Source: Polyangium fumosum
GTDB taxonomy: Bacteria; Myxococcota_A; Polyangia; Polyangiales; Polyangiaceae
Assembly: GCF_005144585.1 (NCBI RefSeq)
Contig: NZ_SSMQ01000010.1
Location: forward strand, 124,001-188,000
Length of the DNA: 64,000 nucleotides
Reading direction: 5' to 3'
Shown: one piece after another, positions 16,926-31,677 of the stretch
Position numbering within the stretch: position 1 is the first letter of the stretch
Layout: each line of letters opens with the position of its first letter
Position numbers and translations under genes: made by a program
Notes under the pieces: model-generated
The model's input: only the letters and a program-made list of their open reading frames with translations
What the model was told of the DNA's origin: nothing
The model's database searches: none

Positions 16926-17618
16926 ATGACGGAAGGTGCCAAGAAGCCGCGTCCCTCGGTTCCTCTCCTTGCAGCGGCCGTTCTGTTGGTTCCTGTGTTC
17001 GGTGCTGGCATTTTCGCTGGCAGGTCGATTCCGGAACAAAGCCCATTGGGTGCCGCGGAGAAGCCCGCGGGACCGCCTGCGGATCGCACGACACAGGCAG
17101 AGCTTTCGGCGTGTCAGGAAAAACTGGCGGCACGTTCGAAAACCCGAGCGACCCCCTCGGACGCCGCGGCTCCTCCCGAGGACGGGAACCGAGATGCGGG
17201 CGAGAGGCCAGCCACCGTCGAGGCGCTGGAAGGGGAGCTCTCGCAATGCAAGAGGCGCGAACTCTTGACCAGCGCGGAGGTCTGCGTCGCCGCGGCCCGT
17301 CAATTCCACGCGCTCCTGGCCTTGCCCAAGGATGGCTTGATGTGCGGGCCCAAATCGCGGGCCGCGGATCTCGTCGAGGAGAACTTCGAGCGCTGCGCCG
17401 TGTTTGCAGACGTTCCACCCGGTTCTGGCGCGGACGAGCTCACGAAGGAGCCATCGAGCCTCGTCGCGGAGGCGATCCGGATCCATCGGACGCTCACGGA
17501 GGACGAGCTGCTCCGTCGATTGAAAGAGTTCGTCTTCACGTGCACCGAGACGCCCCCGCAGTACCCGCCGGGGGTGAATGGGTCCAAACCGCGCAAGCGC
17601 GAGGAGGTGCCCCTATGA
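16926..17618 (+). CDS. Single-TM protein with cysteine-containing C-terminal domain
   Basis: 230 aa, family not recognised. A short basic N-terminus precedes one membrane helix (VPLLAAAVLLVPVFGAGIFAG), then a Glu/Ala/Lys-rich stalk with predicted coiled coil (about 50-110), and a C-terminal domain with spaced cysteines (SQCKRRELLTSAEVCVAAA, LMCGPKS, ERCAVF, VFTCTE) that may form disulfides outside the membrane. It overlaps the next gene by 4 nt (ATGA), and that gene has the same plan, so the pair looks like a diverged duplication encoding partner envelope proteins. Function unknown. Confidence 0.7.
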   Translation: MTEGAKKPRPSVPLLAAAVLLVPVFGAGIFAGRSIPEQSPLGAAEKPAGPPADRTTQAELSACQEKLAARSKTRATPSDAAAPPEDGNRDAGERPATVEALEGELSQCKRRELLTSAEVCVAAARQFHALLALPKDGLMCGPKSRAADLVEENFERCAVFADVPPGSGADELTKEPSSLVAEAIRIHRTLTEDELLRRLKEFVFTCTETPPQYPPGVNGSKPRKREEVPL

Positions 17619-18235
17619 GCGAGCACCCCGAACGTGCTGGCCTCGTCCTTCGGCTCCTCGTCGCGCTGACCGTGGTCGGCCTCGTGTTCGGCGGTGGCGT
17701 GCTGGTCGGCTGGGCGACCCGGGAGCGAAGGCCAGCGGCCCGATCGAAGAGCGTGGAGCCTGTCTCCGCGAAGGAGGTAAAGAAAGAGATCGCGGCGTGT
17801 CGAAAGGAATTGCGACAGCTCGCGAAGGAGCAGATCGCCCCGCCCGTCGTCGTGACGCAAGACGCCGCGCCGGAGGAGGTGGCCAAGGTCGAGGCTCTCC
17901 GGCGAGAGGTCCAGGCATGCAGGGTGCGAGAGACGTTGCAGAATGCCTACGTATGCGAGACCATCGATGGCCATATCAACATGTATTCTACCTTGGCACA
18001 CGGCATGTCGTGCGCAGCCCCTCCATGGCTCGCGGCATACATGCTGAGCAGCGTCGAGAAGTGCGCCGAGTTTCATGAATTTCCCGCCCATCTGGACGAG
18101 GACGGGTTGACGCAAAGTGAAAAGGAGCGTGTTTGGATGTCAAAATTCAGCTACGAAAGTCGGACAAAAGAAAATGTGACCGGATGGATGGATGGAATAC
18201 GCCGCGATTGCCGTCGAGTCTGGGCGATCCCCTGA
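17615..18235 (+). CDS. Paralogous single-TM coiled-coil cysteine protein
   Basis: 206 aa, not recognised. The plan repeats the upstream neighbour: one membrane helix (LLVALTVVGLVFGGGVLVGWA), a charged coiled-coil stalk (VSAKEVKKEIAACRKELRQL and VAKVEALRREVQACRVRE), and a C-terminal domain with Cys at similar places (AYVCETIDGHI, HGMSCAAPPW, VEKCAEFHEFP, RRDCRRVW). The start overlaps the previous stop by ATGA. The last about 100 bp are less GC-rich than usual here (TCAAAATTCAGC region). Likely an envelope complex with its neighbour (inference). Confidence 0.7.
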   Translation: MSEHPERAGLVLRLLVALTVVGLVFGGGVLVGWATRERRPAARSKSVEPVSAKEVKKEIAACRKELRQLAKEQIAPPVVVTQDAAPEEVAKVEALRREVQACRVRETLQNAYVCETIDGHINMYSTLAHGMSCAAPPWLAAYMLSSVEKCAEFHEFPAHLDEDGLTQSEKERVWMSKFSYESRTKENVTGWMDGIRRDCRRVWAIP

Positions 18236-18249
18236 AGGAGCGGACGTGA

Positions 18250-19236
18250 TCACAACGTCGTCTCCCAGGCCGTTTGGGCAGGCGGGGCGACCTCCGGGGA
18301 GGAACGAGCCAGGTCGATGCGGGAGCGCGTTTGCGCGCCGTGCGCGCGGTCGCTCCTGCCTTCGTCGACCTTGTCGAGCGCGAGGGTCAAGGCGCCCCAG
18401 AGCCTCCATCGAAAGGCCTGACCCTCCGAGAGCTCGATGGGGGAGCGAGCCTCGAAGCCAATGGCCATCCTGGAACCCCATAGCGCGAGATCGCTGCATC
18501 GGAACGCGAGCGAGGGCACGACGTTGACGAAGGCATTGCTGCCGCCGATCGTGACCCCCAAATTCGCTTGCGCGTGCTTCGTGTAAAGAGCGTAGACGCG
18601 TACACCGCCCAGATACGCGATCGACAGGGGAACGTCCGGGAGTTGCGGCAGGATGGTCGCGGACGCCGCCCCCGTGAACTGGATCAACGGCAGCGGTGTC
18701 TCCCAGAGATTGAGATGGCCGGCCATGGCAGGCGCGCCGATAACGAAACCGCTCACGGGCTCGCTCGCCCTCTGCGAGCCCTGGCCCTGGGTCGCCACCT
18801 GCAGGAGCCAGCCGCCGCGCCGGTTATCGAAGAGAGGCACACCCACGCTGATGCTCGCTTCGCCGATCCCGGGGGGGAGCACGGGCACGCCGCCGGCGCA
18901 AAGTGAATATCGCATCTGCCTGTACGAAAAGCGTGTCGTGGCGACAACCGGAACCCCCGCCACCCGTTCTCTCACCTGGACCTGCCCGCCACCCCAGAAC
19001 CCATGGAAGGGCACCGGGGCCGCGCAGCGGCCTTCCTCGGCAAAGGCCTCCGACGCGAAAACGGACGCGGAGCGTGATCTCGCAGAACTCCGACCCCTCG
19101 AACGGTTCTGCGTCCTCGCGTGACCAGCCTCTGGTGGAGCACCATCCGTCCGTGCGACACTGCACGCGAGCTCGACCGCGTCCATGGCCCGCCTTATCCA
19201 GCACATCGTCGAACCGCCGCGCGCTTGTTCGTACAT
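18250..19236 (-). CDS. Possible outer-membrane protein, 5' end uncertain
   Basis: The supportable part is about 18250-19090 (roughly 280 aa). It reads like a secreted beta-rich protein with alternating hydrophobic strands (SISVGVPLFDNRRGGWLLQV, VRVYALYTKHAQANLGVTIG, LWGALTLALDKVDEG). SVFASEAFAEEG near codon 60 looks like the end of a signal peptide, but no start codon or hydrophobic core precedes it in frame; the in-frame ATGs at 19236, 19206 and 19185 overlap the divergent bpt gene and give an implausible basic N-terminus. A frameshift near 19090-19120 would explain this. It converges with the preceding membrane-protein pair. Confidence 0.5.
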   Translation of the reverse strand: MYEQARGGSTMCWIRRAMDAVELACSVARTDGAPPEAGHARTQNRSRGRSSARSRSASVFASEAFAEEGRCAAPVPFHGFWGGGQVQVRERVAGVPVVATTRFSYRQMRYSLCAGGVPVLPPGIGEASISVGVPLFDNRRGGWLLQVATQGQGSQRASEPVSGFVIGAPAMAGHLNLWETPLPLIQFTGAASATILPQLPDVPLSIAYLGGVRVYALYTKHAQANLGVTIGGSNAFVNVVPSLAFRCSDLALWGSRMAIGFEARSPIELSEGQAFRWRLWGALTLALDKVDEGRSDRAHGAQTRSRIDLARSSPEVAPPAQTAWETTL

Positions 19237-19924
19237 CCCGCCGGAGCGCGCCTCGCTCGAACATCACATCCTGCTCGACGTCGACCCCGAGGAGCTCGAC
19301 ACCCTGCTCGAACGCGGCGTCCGCCGCTTCGGCCCTGATTACTTCCGCCCCGTGTGCCCTTCCTGCGCGGCGTGCGTGCCGACGCGGATCCTCGCGGACG
19401 AGTTCAAGCCGAGCCGCAGCCAGCGCCGCGCGCGCAATCGCGGCGCTGCGTTTCGTGTCGTCGTCGGGCCGCCGCGCGTCGACGCGGAGCGGCTCGCCCT
19501 CTATCACACGTGGCACGGCGACCGGGAGCTTGCGCGCGAATGGACGCCGGGCAAGCTCTCCTCGCGTGATTATTTCTATCAATTCGCGTTCCCGCACCCG
19601 TCCGCGCGGGAGGTCGCGTATTACGACGACGAGGCCGACGGGCGCCTCGTGGCGATCGGGATCTGCGACGAGACCCCGCAGGCCTGGAGCGCGGTGTATT
19701 GTTTTTACGACCCCGCCTACGCGTGGCGCTCGCCCGGTGTGGGCAACGTGCTCACGATCGTGGAGATCGCCCGCGCCCAGGGCAAACCGTACGTCTATCT
19801 CGGGTATCGCGTCGCGGGTTGCCCGTCCTTGCGTTACAAGGCGTCGTTCCACCCGCAGGAGATCCTGCCCCGCTTGCCCGAGGAGGGCGAGCCGCCGCGC
19901 TGGATACGGGCGGACGAGGAATGA
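19184..19924 (+). CDS. bpt: Aspartate/glutamate leucyltransferase (bacterial N-end rule)
   Basis: 246 aa, the usual length for Bpt/ATE1-like bacterial enzymes. It transfers leucine from Leu-tRNA to proteins with N-terminal Asp or Glu, marking them for ClpS/ClpAP. Recognised motifs: CSYIPPERASLEHHILLDVD at the N-terminus, then FGPDYFRPVCPSCAACVPTR with its cysteine cluster, and the C-terminal GNAT-like half with GICDETPQAWSAVYCFYDP, NVLTIVEIARAQGKPYVYLG and AGCPSLRYKASFHP. All key segments are intact. ATG 19184 gives the family's normal N-terminus. The gene stands alone and converges with the oxidase operon. Confidence 0.93.
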   Translation: MARLIQHIVEPPRACSYIPPERASLEHHILLDVDPEELDTLLERGVRRFGPDYFRPVCPSCAACVPTRILADEFKPSRSQRRARNRGAAFRVVVGPPRVDAERLALYHTWHGDRELAREWTPGKLSSRDYFYQFAFPHPSAREVAYYDDEADGRLVAIGICDETPQAWSAVYCFYDPAYAWRSPGVGNVLTIVEIARAQGKPYVYLGYRVAGCPSLRYKASFHPQEILPRLPEEGEPPRWIRADEE

Positions 19925-19934
19925 ATCCGGCGCC

Positions 19935-20255
19935 TCAGGGATAGGGGCTCGCGGCGGGATCGGGCCGCGGCGGGAACGTCTTGCGCGTCAGGGGATCGGC
20001 GACCGTGAGCGTGACGAGCAGCACGATGAACAGGAACGTCAGAATGACGATGAGCCGGTTCGCGAAGCGCTGCTCGACGAGGTGCATGAAGATGAAGAGC
20101 ACGACGAGCGTCTTCACGACCGAAATCGCGAGCGCGATGACGAGCTCGGCTTCCCCGAGGCCCAGGCGCGACGTCCCGAAGGACAGGAACGTGAGCACGA
20201 GCAGGGCGAGCCACGAGACGACGAGCTTGGGTGTGGTGACGTGCGCGCTGATCAT
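19935..20255 (-). CDS. ctaF: caa3-type cytochrome oxidase subunit IV
   Basis: 106 aa with three membrane helices (LVVSWLALLVLTFLSFG, ELVIALAISVVKTLVVLFIF, LIVILTFLFIVLLVTLTVAD). KTLVVLFIFMHLVEQR is the hallmark of the prokaryotic cytochrome c oxidase subunit IV family (COX4_pro). It is the last gene of the operon, 6 bp after subunit III. It is a small accessory subunit thought to stabilise the oxidase. Confidence 0.9.
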   Translation of the reverse strand: MISAHVTTPKLVVSWLALLVLTFLSFGTSRLGLGEAELVIALAISVVKTLVVLFIFMHLVEQRFANRLIVILTFLFIVLLVTLTVADPLTRKTFPPRPDPAASPYP

Positions 20256-20261
20256 GTCGCC

Positions 20262-20871
20262 TCAATCCGTGAGGTAGAAGAGGGGCCAGAGGAAAATCCA
20301 GACGACGTCGACGAGGTGCCAGTAAAGGCCGACGTTCTCGACGGCGACGTTGCGATGGGCGCCGTATCTCCCCTTCAAGCAGAGCACGGCCACCACGGCG
20401 AGCATGATCATGCCGGCGATCACGTGCAGGCCGTGCAGGGCCGTCATGAACCAGTAGAGCGTGTATCCGAGGACCACGCCGGCCGGCGGTTTGTCGATGA
20501 ACGTGTACATCCCGCTCGGGAGCGCGTTCTCGTGAATGTGGTGGGCGTACTCGATGCCCTTCACCACGAGGAAGACGGCGCCGAACAGGGTCGACACGAC
20601 GAAGAGGCCCGCGGTGAGGCGGGCCTTGTTCTCGCGAATGAAATGGACGCCCAGGGCGACGGTGAAGCTCGACGTGATGAGCACGACCGTGTTCGTCGTC
20701 CCGAGCGCCACGCTGTTGTGGTGGAGCGCCTGGACGAACTCGTCCGGGTACATCCCGCGGTAGTACGCGTAGACGGCGAAGAGGGCCCCGAAGAGCAGCG
20801 TCTCGCTGCCGAGGAACATCCACATCGCGAGCCGCGCGGCGTGGTCCTGCTTTTCGAGGGACTCGAATTGC

Positions 20872-20894
<23 letters not shown>
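20262..20894 (-). CDS. ctaE: Cytochrome c oxidase subunit III
   Basis: 210 aa with five predicted membrane helices, a length and helix count seen in the shorter bacterial subunit III. LAMWMFLGSETLLFGALFAV and the C-terminal GLYWHLVDVVWIFLWPLFYL are family signatures. ALHGLHVIAGMIMLAV carries the conserved His. It overlaps the end of subunit I by 23 nt, so translation is coupled. Subunit III stabilises the proton-uptake route of subunit I. Confidence 0.95.
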
Positions 20895-22535
<1,641 letters not shown>

Positions 22536-22539
<4 letters not shown>

Positions 22540-23627
22540 TGCCCCTCCTCCCGCAACTCCGGAACGGTGACCGTGCCCCAGGGCTCCGACGCGCCGGGCT
22601 TCGGGCGCACGTCACGCAGGCTCTTCACGAGCTCGATGATGGCGCTCGTCTCGGCCGGGCGAATCTGGCCGAGGTAACTCGGCATGATGCGCTGGTATCC
22701 CGCGTGGATACGCGCGAGCGGATCCATCATCGATTCAGTGATGTACGCCTCGTCGACCTTCACGTTGCCCCCCGCTTCGAGCGGAACCATGGTGCCGTAG
22801 AGGCCCGCAAAGGTCGGGCCGAGGTGCGGCGTGCCGTCGAGGGTATGGCAGCGCAAACAGCCGTGCTCGGCCGCGGCGCGTTCGCCCTGACGCACCATGC
22901 TCACGGGCTCCGGCGGCGCGTACTCGGTGACGGACGACGGGCGCAGGTCGACCGGGCCCGCGACGGCCGGCCCCGGCGATTGGCCTTGCAGCCAGCGCTC
23001 GTATTCATCGGGCGAGAGCGCGATGACCTCGCCGCGCATGGTCGAGTGGCTGACGCCGCAATACTCCGTGCAGAAGATGTCGTGCCGGCCCGGCTCCTTC
23101 GCCTCGAACCAGAGCGTCGTGAGGCGGCCCGGGAGCACGTCCTGCTTCAGCCGGAAATCCGGGACGAAGAAGCTGTGAATGACGTCGCGCGAGGTGAGGA
23201 CGAGCTTCACGGGGCGCCCGGCGGGGACGTAAAGCGTCGAGATGGAGCTCGCGCCTTCGGGGTACGCGAATTTCCACATCCATTGCTTGCCCGTGACGTA
23301 GATCTCGAGCGCGTTCTCCGGCGGGATACGGATGGCCATGAATTGCCGGAATCCGATCACCCACCAGGCGATGAACATGCCGAAGAGGCCGACCACGACC
23401 ACGACTTCGAGCCAGATCGCCGGCGTCGTCCCGGGCATGCGCCGCGCGGGCTCTTTCTGGACGGCCGTGCGGCGGTAGCGGACCAGGAAATACCCACCGA
23501 TGAGGGTCACGAGCAAGGCGCCCCCCATCGTCATGATGATGACGAAATAATGGAGTGTGTCGATCTCCTCGGCGATGGTGGACGCCTGCCGCGGCAAAAA
23601 CAGGAGCGTACGGAGTAGCTCGTTCAT
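22536..23627 (-). CDS. ctaC: Cytochrome c oxidase subunit II with fused cytochrome c (caa3)
   Basis: 363 aa. Two N-terminal membrane helices (residues 22-48 and about 75-98) lead to the periplasmic CuA domain, with the binding loop [12 protein letters not shown] complete. A C-terminal cytochrome c domain (about 245-345) carries [17 protein letters not shown] and the distal Met region [10 protein letters not shown], which makes this a caa3-type oxidase that can take electrons without a separate cytochrome. It overlaps the SCO gene and subunit I by 4 nt each. The electron donor is probably the adjacent alternative complex III. Confidence 0.97.
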
Positions 23628-24442
23628 CGGGGCTCACCCCCTCGTCCCCGGCGCCGATCTCGGCGCCACAACATGCCCAGGGTCGTTCCGACCGTGCAGA
23701 GAATCAGGAGCGATCCAATCCGGAGAAACCCGGTGATGTACGGGCCATAGCGTCGGGTCGCCGGGTCGTAGCGATAACAGGTGACGAGCACACGATCGAC
23801 GATCGTGCCGACCTTGCCCGCGGCGGCCTCGACGAGGGCGAGACGGAGATCCCGCGAAGAAGGCTCGAGCCCGTAGAGGTACCGCGAGATGCGCCCGTCC
23901 GGCGCGAGCACGGTGACGACCGCCGGGTGCGCATATTGATCCGTCGAGGCGTCGTAGCCATACCGGAAGCCCACGGCGTCCGCCACGGCGCGCGTCGCCT
24001 CGGCCGTCCCCACGAGGAACCTGAGATTCGAGGGCTTCGCGCCGAGTTTTTCGGCGAGCGCGTCCCTGCGCTTCGCGGCGTCGGTCGGGGTGTCCTCCGG
24101 ATCGATGCTGACCGTGACGAGCCGATAGTCTTCGCCGGGCGTATATCCCGCCTCCGCGAGGCCCTTCGAGACGCCCGTGAGCAGGAGCGGGCAGAGCATC
24201 GGGCAGCGGTAATACGCGAGCACGAGGACCACGGGGACGTCGCCCGCGAGGAGTTCGCCCGTCTTCACGTCTTCGCCGCGCTCGTCGCGCAGGACGATAT
24301 CACGCGGGACAAAGGCGCCGAGGCGCTCGTCGACGTCCGCCTGTTGCGCGGCCACGGGGAGCGCGCGTGTCTCCTCCGCGGCGTCCGCCGGCGCGCCCGC
24401 GAGCATCATGGAGAGGGCCATGGCCCAACCGAATCGTCTCAC
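23624..24442 (-). CDS. SCO1/SenC copper chaperone for CuA
   Basis: 272 aa. A signal peptide ([14 protein letters not shown]) leads into a thioredoxin-fold SCO domain with the copper-binding CPMLC (CxxxC) at about residue 77 and the conserved His in [32 protein letters not shown] is also typical. Unlike most SCO proteins it has a C-terminal membrane helix ([20 protein letters not shown]) ending in a strongly basic tail. It loads copper into CuA of subunit II, encoded immediately downstream with a 4-nt overlap. Confidence 0.93.
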   Translation of the reverse strand: MRRFGWAMALSMMLAGAPADAAEETRALPVAAQQADVDERLGAFVPRDIVLRDERGEDVKTGELLAGDVPVVLVLAYYRCPMLCPLLLTGVSKGLAEAGYTPGEDYRLVTVSIDPEDTPTDAAKRRDALAEKLGAKPSNLRFLVGTAEATRAVADAVGFRYGYDASTDQYAHPAVVTVLAPDGRISRYLYGLEPSSRDLRLALVEAAAGKVGTIVDRVLVTCYRYDPATRRYGPYITGFLRIGSLLILCTVGTTLGMLWRRDRRRGRGGEPR

Positions 24443-24496
24443 CGAATGCTCCCCCCGAGCGTCGCCCCCCGAGGGCGCGGCGCTCCTTCAATGCCG

Positions 24497-24877
24497 TCAG
24501 CGACCCACGCCGCTCACGACGAGGTCCATGGCCACGTCCACCGGGACCCGCACCTTCCTGTGATCCTCGCCCAGCCATTCGAATTGCTGGAGCGATTGAC
24601 GTTGCTTGCGTTCGAGGACCTGCCCCTGCCCGAGGTTCGAGAAGAGCTCCTCGTGCACGTTCGAGCGCTCCTCGATCGGCCCGAGCTTCATCTCGGGATA
24701 GACGCCGGAGGGCCGGAGCGCGGCCTCACGGGACCGTTGAATGCCGTAGGAGATCCCCGAGAGCACGAAGGCAAACGCGATGGAACCGAGGACGGCATAC
24801 AGGATCAGGCGCGGCGGGAGGACGTCCTCCTCCTGCTTCACGAATCCGTGGCGCTTGGGATCTGCGGAATGGCTCAT
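24497..24877 (-). CDS. Small ACIII-associated membrane protein (ActG position)
   Basis: 126 aa from ATG 24877 (MSHSADPKRHG). A single membrane helix (LILYAVLGSIAFAFVLSGIS) follows a soluble N-terminus; the C-terminal part is charged and ends RVPVDVAMDLVVSG. A small single-helix protein in this place, between ActF and the oxidase genes, occurs in other alternative complex III operons and is called ActG; I assign it by position and topology rather than by clear motif. It starts 1 bp after the ActF stop. Confidence 0.65.
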   Translation of the reverse strand: MSHSADPKRHGFVKQEEDVLPPRLILYAVLGSIAFAFVLSGISYGIQRSREAALRPSGVYPEMKLGPIEERSNVHEELFSNLGQGQVLERKQRQSLQQFEWLGEDHRKVRVPVDVAMDLVVSGVGR

Positions 24878-24878
24878 G

Positions 24879-26063
24879 TCAAACGCTCCCGTACCGGAAG
24901 GCGGTTTCGAGCGAGGGATCGTTCTTCGGGACGATCGGGCGGCCACGCAGGCGGAACGTGCCGAACGCGAGCGCGGCCCCGCCGACGCAGACGAGCGCGG
25001 CCACGTCGAGCCAATGCACGACGGGGCCCTCGGTGCGCACGGACGGCATGACGAGCCATTCCATGTCGACCCAGTGCATGACGAGGATCCAGATCGCGAT
25101 CGGCACGAGCGTGCCCGGCTGCTGCTTGATCCGGTAGGGCAAGAGCGCGAAGAACGGGACGACGAAGCGGCCCGCCGCGACGAGGATGCTCAGGGAGGCG
25201 AATTCGCCCTTCATGCGGGGCGCATAAAACGCCGCCTCGTGAGGCTTGTTCGCGATCCAGATCAAGAAGAACTGAAAATACGCGATGTACGCCCAGAAGA
25301 TCGTGAACGCGAGCAGGAGCCGGCCGAGCGCATAATAATGGGAGCTGCCGACCCGGGTGAGCATGCCCCCGCGCTGCAGGCCGTAGGTCGCGAGCACGAG
25401 CAGCGCGATCGCGCCGAGGAATCCGCCGGCGAACCAGTACACCCCGAACATCGTCGAATACCAGGTGGGCGTCAGGGACATGAGCCAGTCGAAGCCCGCG
25501 AACGTGAACGCGAGCGCGACCGGAGGCAGCCCGAGCGCCGAGAACGCGCGAAACCGCGGTTTGTCCGTGGTCTCCGGGGCCCAGTCGCCGCGCAAGGACC
25601 AGCGACGGAGGAAATACGAGGTCCCCAGCCATACGCCGAAGTACAGGAACGCGCGCACGAAAAACGACGGCGTGTTCAGGTACGGGAGCTTGTGCTCGAC
25701 GAGCCGCTGGGCCTCGTGATCGACGATCGCCGACGGCGACGTCCAGGGATAGATCGTGGAGACGCCGACGGCGATGGGGATGAACCCGATCACCGCGAGC
25801 GGCAGGACGCCCGTGACGCCCTCGACGACACGGCGGAGGGCGACGGGCCATTTCGCGTCCATCGCGTGGACGATCATCAGGAAAATGAGCCCGCCGACGA
25901 GGAGCGAGACGAGCCACGTATAGGCCGAGAGGTACGCGTAGAAGGCGTCCCGCCCGTGCGCGGCGCCTCCCACGACGAGCGCGATGGCGCCGGCGAGGAA
26001 AGCGAGGACGCCTCCCACGATGAGCCGACCTCCTCCGGTGAATATGCTGGGTTCGGGGTTCAT
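24879..26063 (-). CDS. actF: Alternative complex III subunit ActF
   Basis: 394 aa with about ten membrane helices. It is a NrfD-like relative of ActC, the second large membrane subunit of alternative complex III (quinol:electron acceptor oxidoreductase). Characteristic stretches are YLSAYTWLVSLLVGGLIFL near the N-terminus, FLYFGVWLGTSYFLRRWS, and IAYFQFFLIWIANKPHE. It overlaps ActE by 4 nt. ActC and ActF are thought to form two helix bundles that bind quinol and may conduct protons. Confidence 0.9.
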   Translation of the reverse strand: MNPEPSIFTGGGRLIVGGVLAFLAGAIALVVGGAAHGRDAFYAYLSAYTWLVSLLVGGLIFLMIVHAMDAKWPVALRRVVEGVTGVLPLAVIGFIPIAVGVSTIYPWTSPSAIVDHEAQRLVEHKLPYLNTPSFFVRAFLYFGVWLGTSYFLRRWSLRGDWAPETTDKPRFRAFSALGLPPVALAFTFAGFDWLMSLTPTWYSTMFGVYWFAGGFLGAIALLVLATYGLQRGGMLTRVGSSHYYALGRLLLAFTIFWAYIAYFQFFLIWIANKPHEAAFYAPRMKGEFASLSILVAAGRFVVPFFALLPYRIKQQPGTLVPIAIWILVMHWVDMEWLVMPSVRTEGPVVHWLDVAALVCVGGAALAFGTFRLRGRPIVPKNDPSLETAFRYGSV

Positions 26064-26674
26064 CGAAGCTCCTTTTGCATCCGCACGCGGACGGGCTCGG
26101 GCAGCGCGTCGACGGCGACGCCATTCGTACGAAGCTGGAGCGCGCGCACGTAGGCGACGATGGCCCAGCGCGCCTCGACGCTGAAGTCCTGGCCATAGGA
26201 GGGCATGAGCCCATAGCCCTGGGCAATGGCCTGGTAGATGCGCCCCGCGGGGTACTCGAGGACCGGCGCCGCGACGAGGCTCGGCGGCTTGCGCAGCTCC
26301 ATGTTGTGCGCGACGACGCTCACGCCGTCGCCGCCCACGCCGTGGCAGGGCGCGCAGAAGACTTCGAAACGCTTCCGGCCCTCGTCCATCCTCGGCCGCG
26401 AGAGCGGCACCGGAATGGCCTCGACGAATTTCCCGGAGGCCGTTCCGTGCAGAATCTCGGAGGGGCCGAGCCGCCGGTCGTTCGGGACGGTGCCCGGGGG
26501 CGGCTCGCGCATGACGCGGCGATCCTCGAAGAACGAGGTCTCCTCATAATACTCGTAATGCGCCTGGTTCACCATGCGCTCGAAATCACGCTCGGTGCCC
26601 GAGCTGTTGCAGCTCGCGAGGAGAGGGCCCGCGGCGAGGACGAACAAGGGCGGGGGGATGACCATGAGCTTCAC
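26060..26674 (-). CDS. actE: Alternative complex III subunit ActE, monoheme lipoprotein
   Basis: 204 aa from a GTG at 26674 that overlaps the ActD stop as GTGA; the frame stays open further upstream but that part is antisense to ActD and lacks a start site. Signal peptide with lipobox PLLASC, then YEETSFFEDRRVMREPPPGT (the usual ActE N-terminal segment) and a cytochrome c domain with CAPCHGVGGDG and a likely Met ligand in YGLMPSYGQ. It is the periplasmic monoheme subunit, expected to relay electrons from ActA/ActB toward the oxidase. Confidence 0.92.
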   Translation of the reverse strand: MKLMVIPPPLFVLAAGPLLASCNSSGTERDFERMVNQAHYEYYEETSFFEDRRVMREPPPGTVPNDRRLGPSEILHGTASGKFVEAIPVPLSRPRMDEGRKRFEVFCAPCHGVGGDGVSVVAHNMELRKPPSLVAAPVLEYPAGRIYQAIAQGYGLMPSYGQDFSVEARWAIVAYVRALQLRTNGVAVDALPEPVRVRMQKELR

Positions 26675-27267
26675 GACTCCGCTCCCCCCTTTCCATTGAG
26701 CCGCTCGTCGAGCTCGGCGTCGGTCGCCGGATGCGTTCCGAGCAGCTCGATGCGGGTCGCGCCGAGCTCCGTGAGCCTGCGCGCGGTCGCCTCGCGGTCG
26801 AAGGCGGGGTCGCGGTCGGAGATGGCCAGGAAAAACTTGTCGATGCTGGCGCGGTCGAAGCCGGGCACCTCGAAGATCGGCTGCCAGAGGGCCGGCAAGC
26901 CCGACCAGAGGGCGAGGATGACGCAGGCCGCGAGCGCCGAGAAGAGCACGGCCATCTCGAAGGTGGCGGGGACGAAGGCGGGCGGCGCATGCGCGGGCCT
27001 CCCGCCGGAGTTCAGGGGGTAATTGACGGCGTTCGTCCACCATTGCACGAGGTAGGCCACGGCAGCCGCCGCGATGGCGAACGGGAATACCACGAACCCG
27101 ATGCGCGAGCGCCCGCGCCCGATGGCCCGCTCGAGGTCGAGGAGCGGATAGGGCGTGTACCCTTCGAGCCTGCGGTAGCCCGATTTGCGGAGCTCGTGGG
27201 CCGCCCGGATGATCGCCTCGGGCGTGTCGAACGCGCCCACGATCCCGCCCTGTCGCGTCTTCCGCAT
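26671..27267 (-). CDS. actD: Alternative complex III subunit ActD (DUF3341)
   Basis: 198 aa. It begins with the DUF3341 signature (GIVGAFDTPEAIIRAAHELR, then YTPYPLLDLERA) and has two membrane helices (residues 58-78 and about 105-125), with a cytosolic C-terminus. It is a membrane subunit of alternative complex III. The gene follows ActC by 1 bp and overlaps ActE by 4 nt. Confidence 0.94.
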   Translation of the reverse strand: MRKTRQGGIVGAFDTPEAIIRAAHELRKSGYRRLEGYTPYPLLDLERAIGRGRSRIGFVVFPFAIAAAAVAYLVQWWTNAVNYPLNSGGRPAHAPPAFVPATFEMAVLFSALAACVILALWSGLPALWQPIFEVPGFDRASIDKFFLAISDRDPAFDREATARRLTELGATRIELLGTHPATDAELDERLNGKGGAES

Positions 27268-27268
27268 T

Positions 27269-28618
<1,350 letters not shown>

Positions 28619-28619
28619 A

Positions 28620-31667
<3,048 letters not shown>

Positions 31668-31677
31668 AGGTGCTCTC

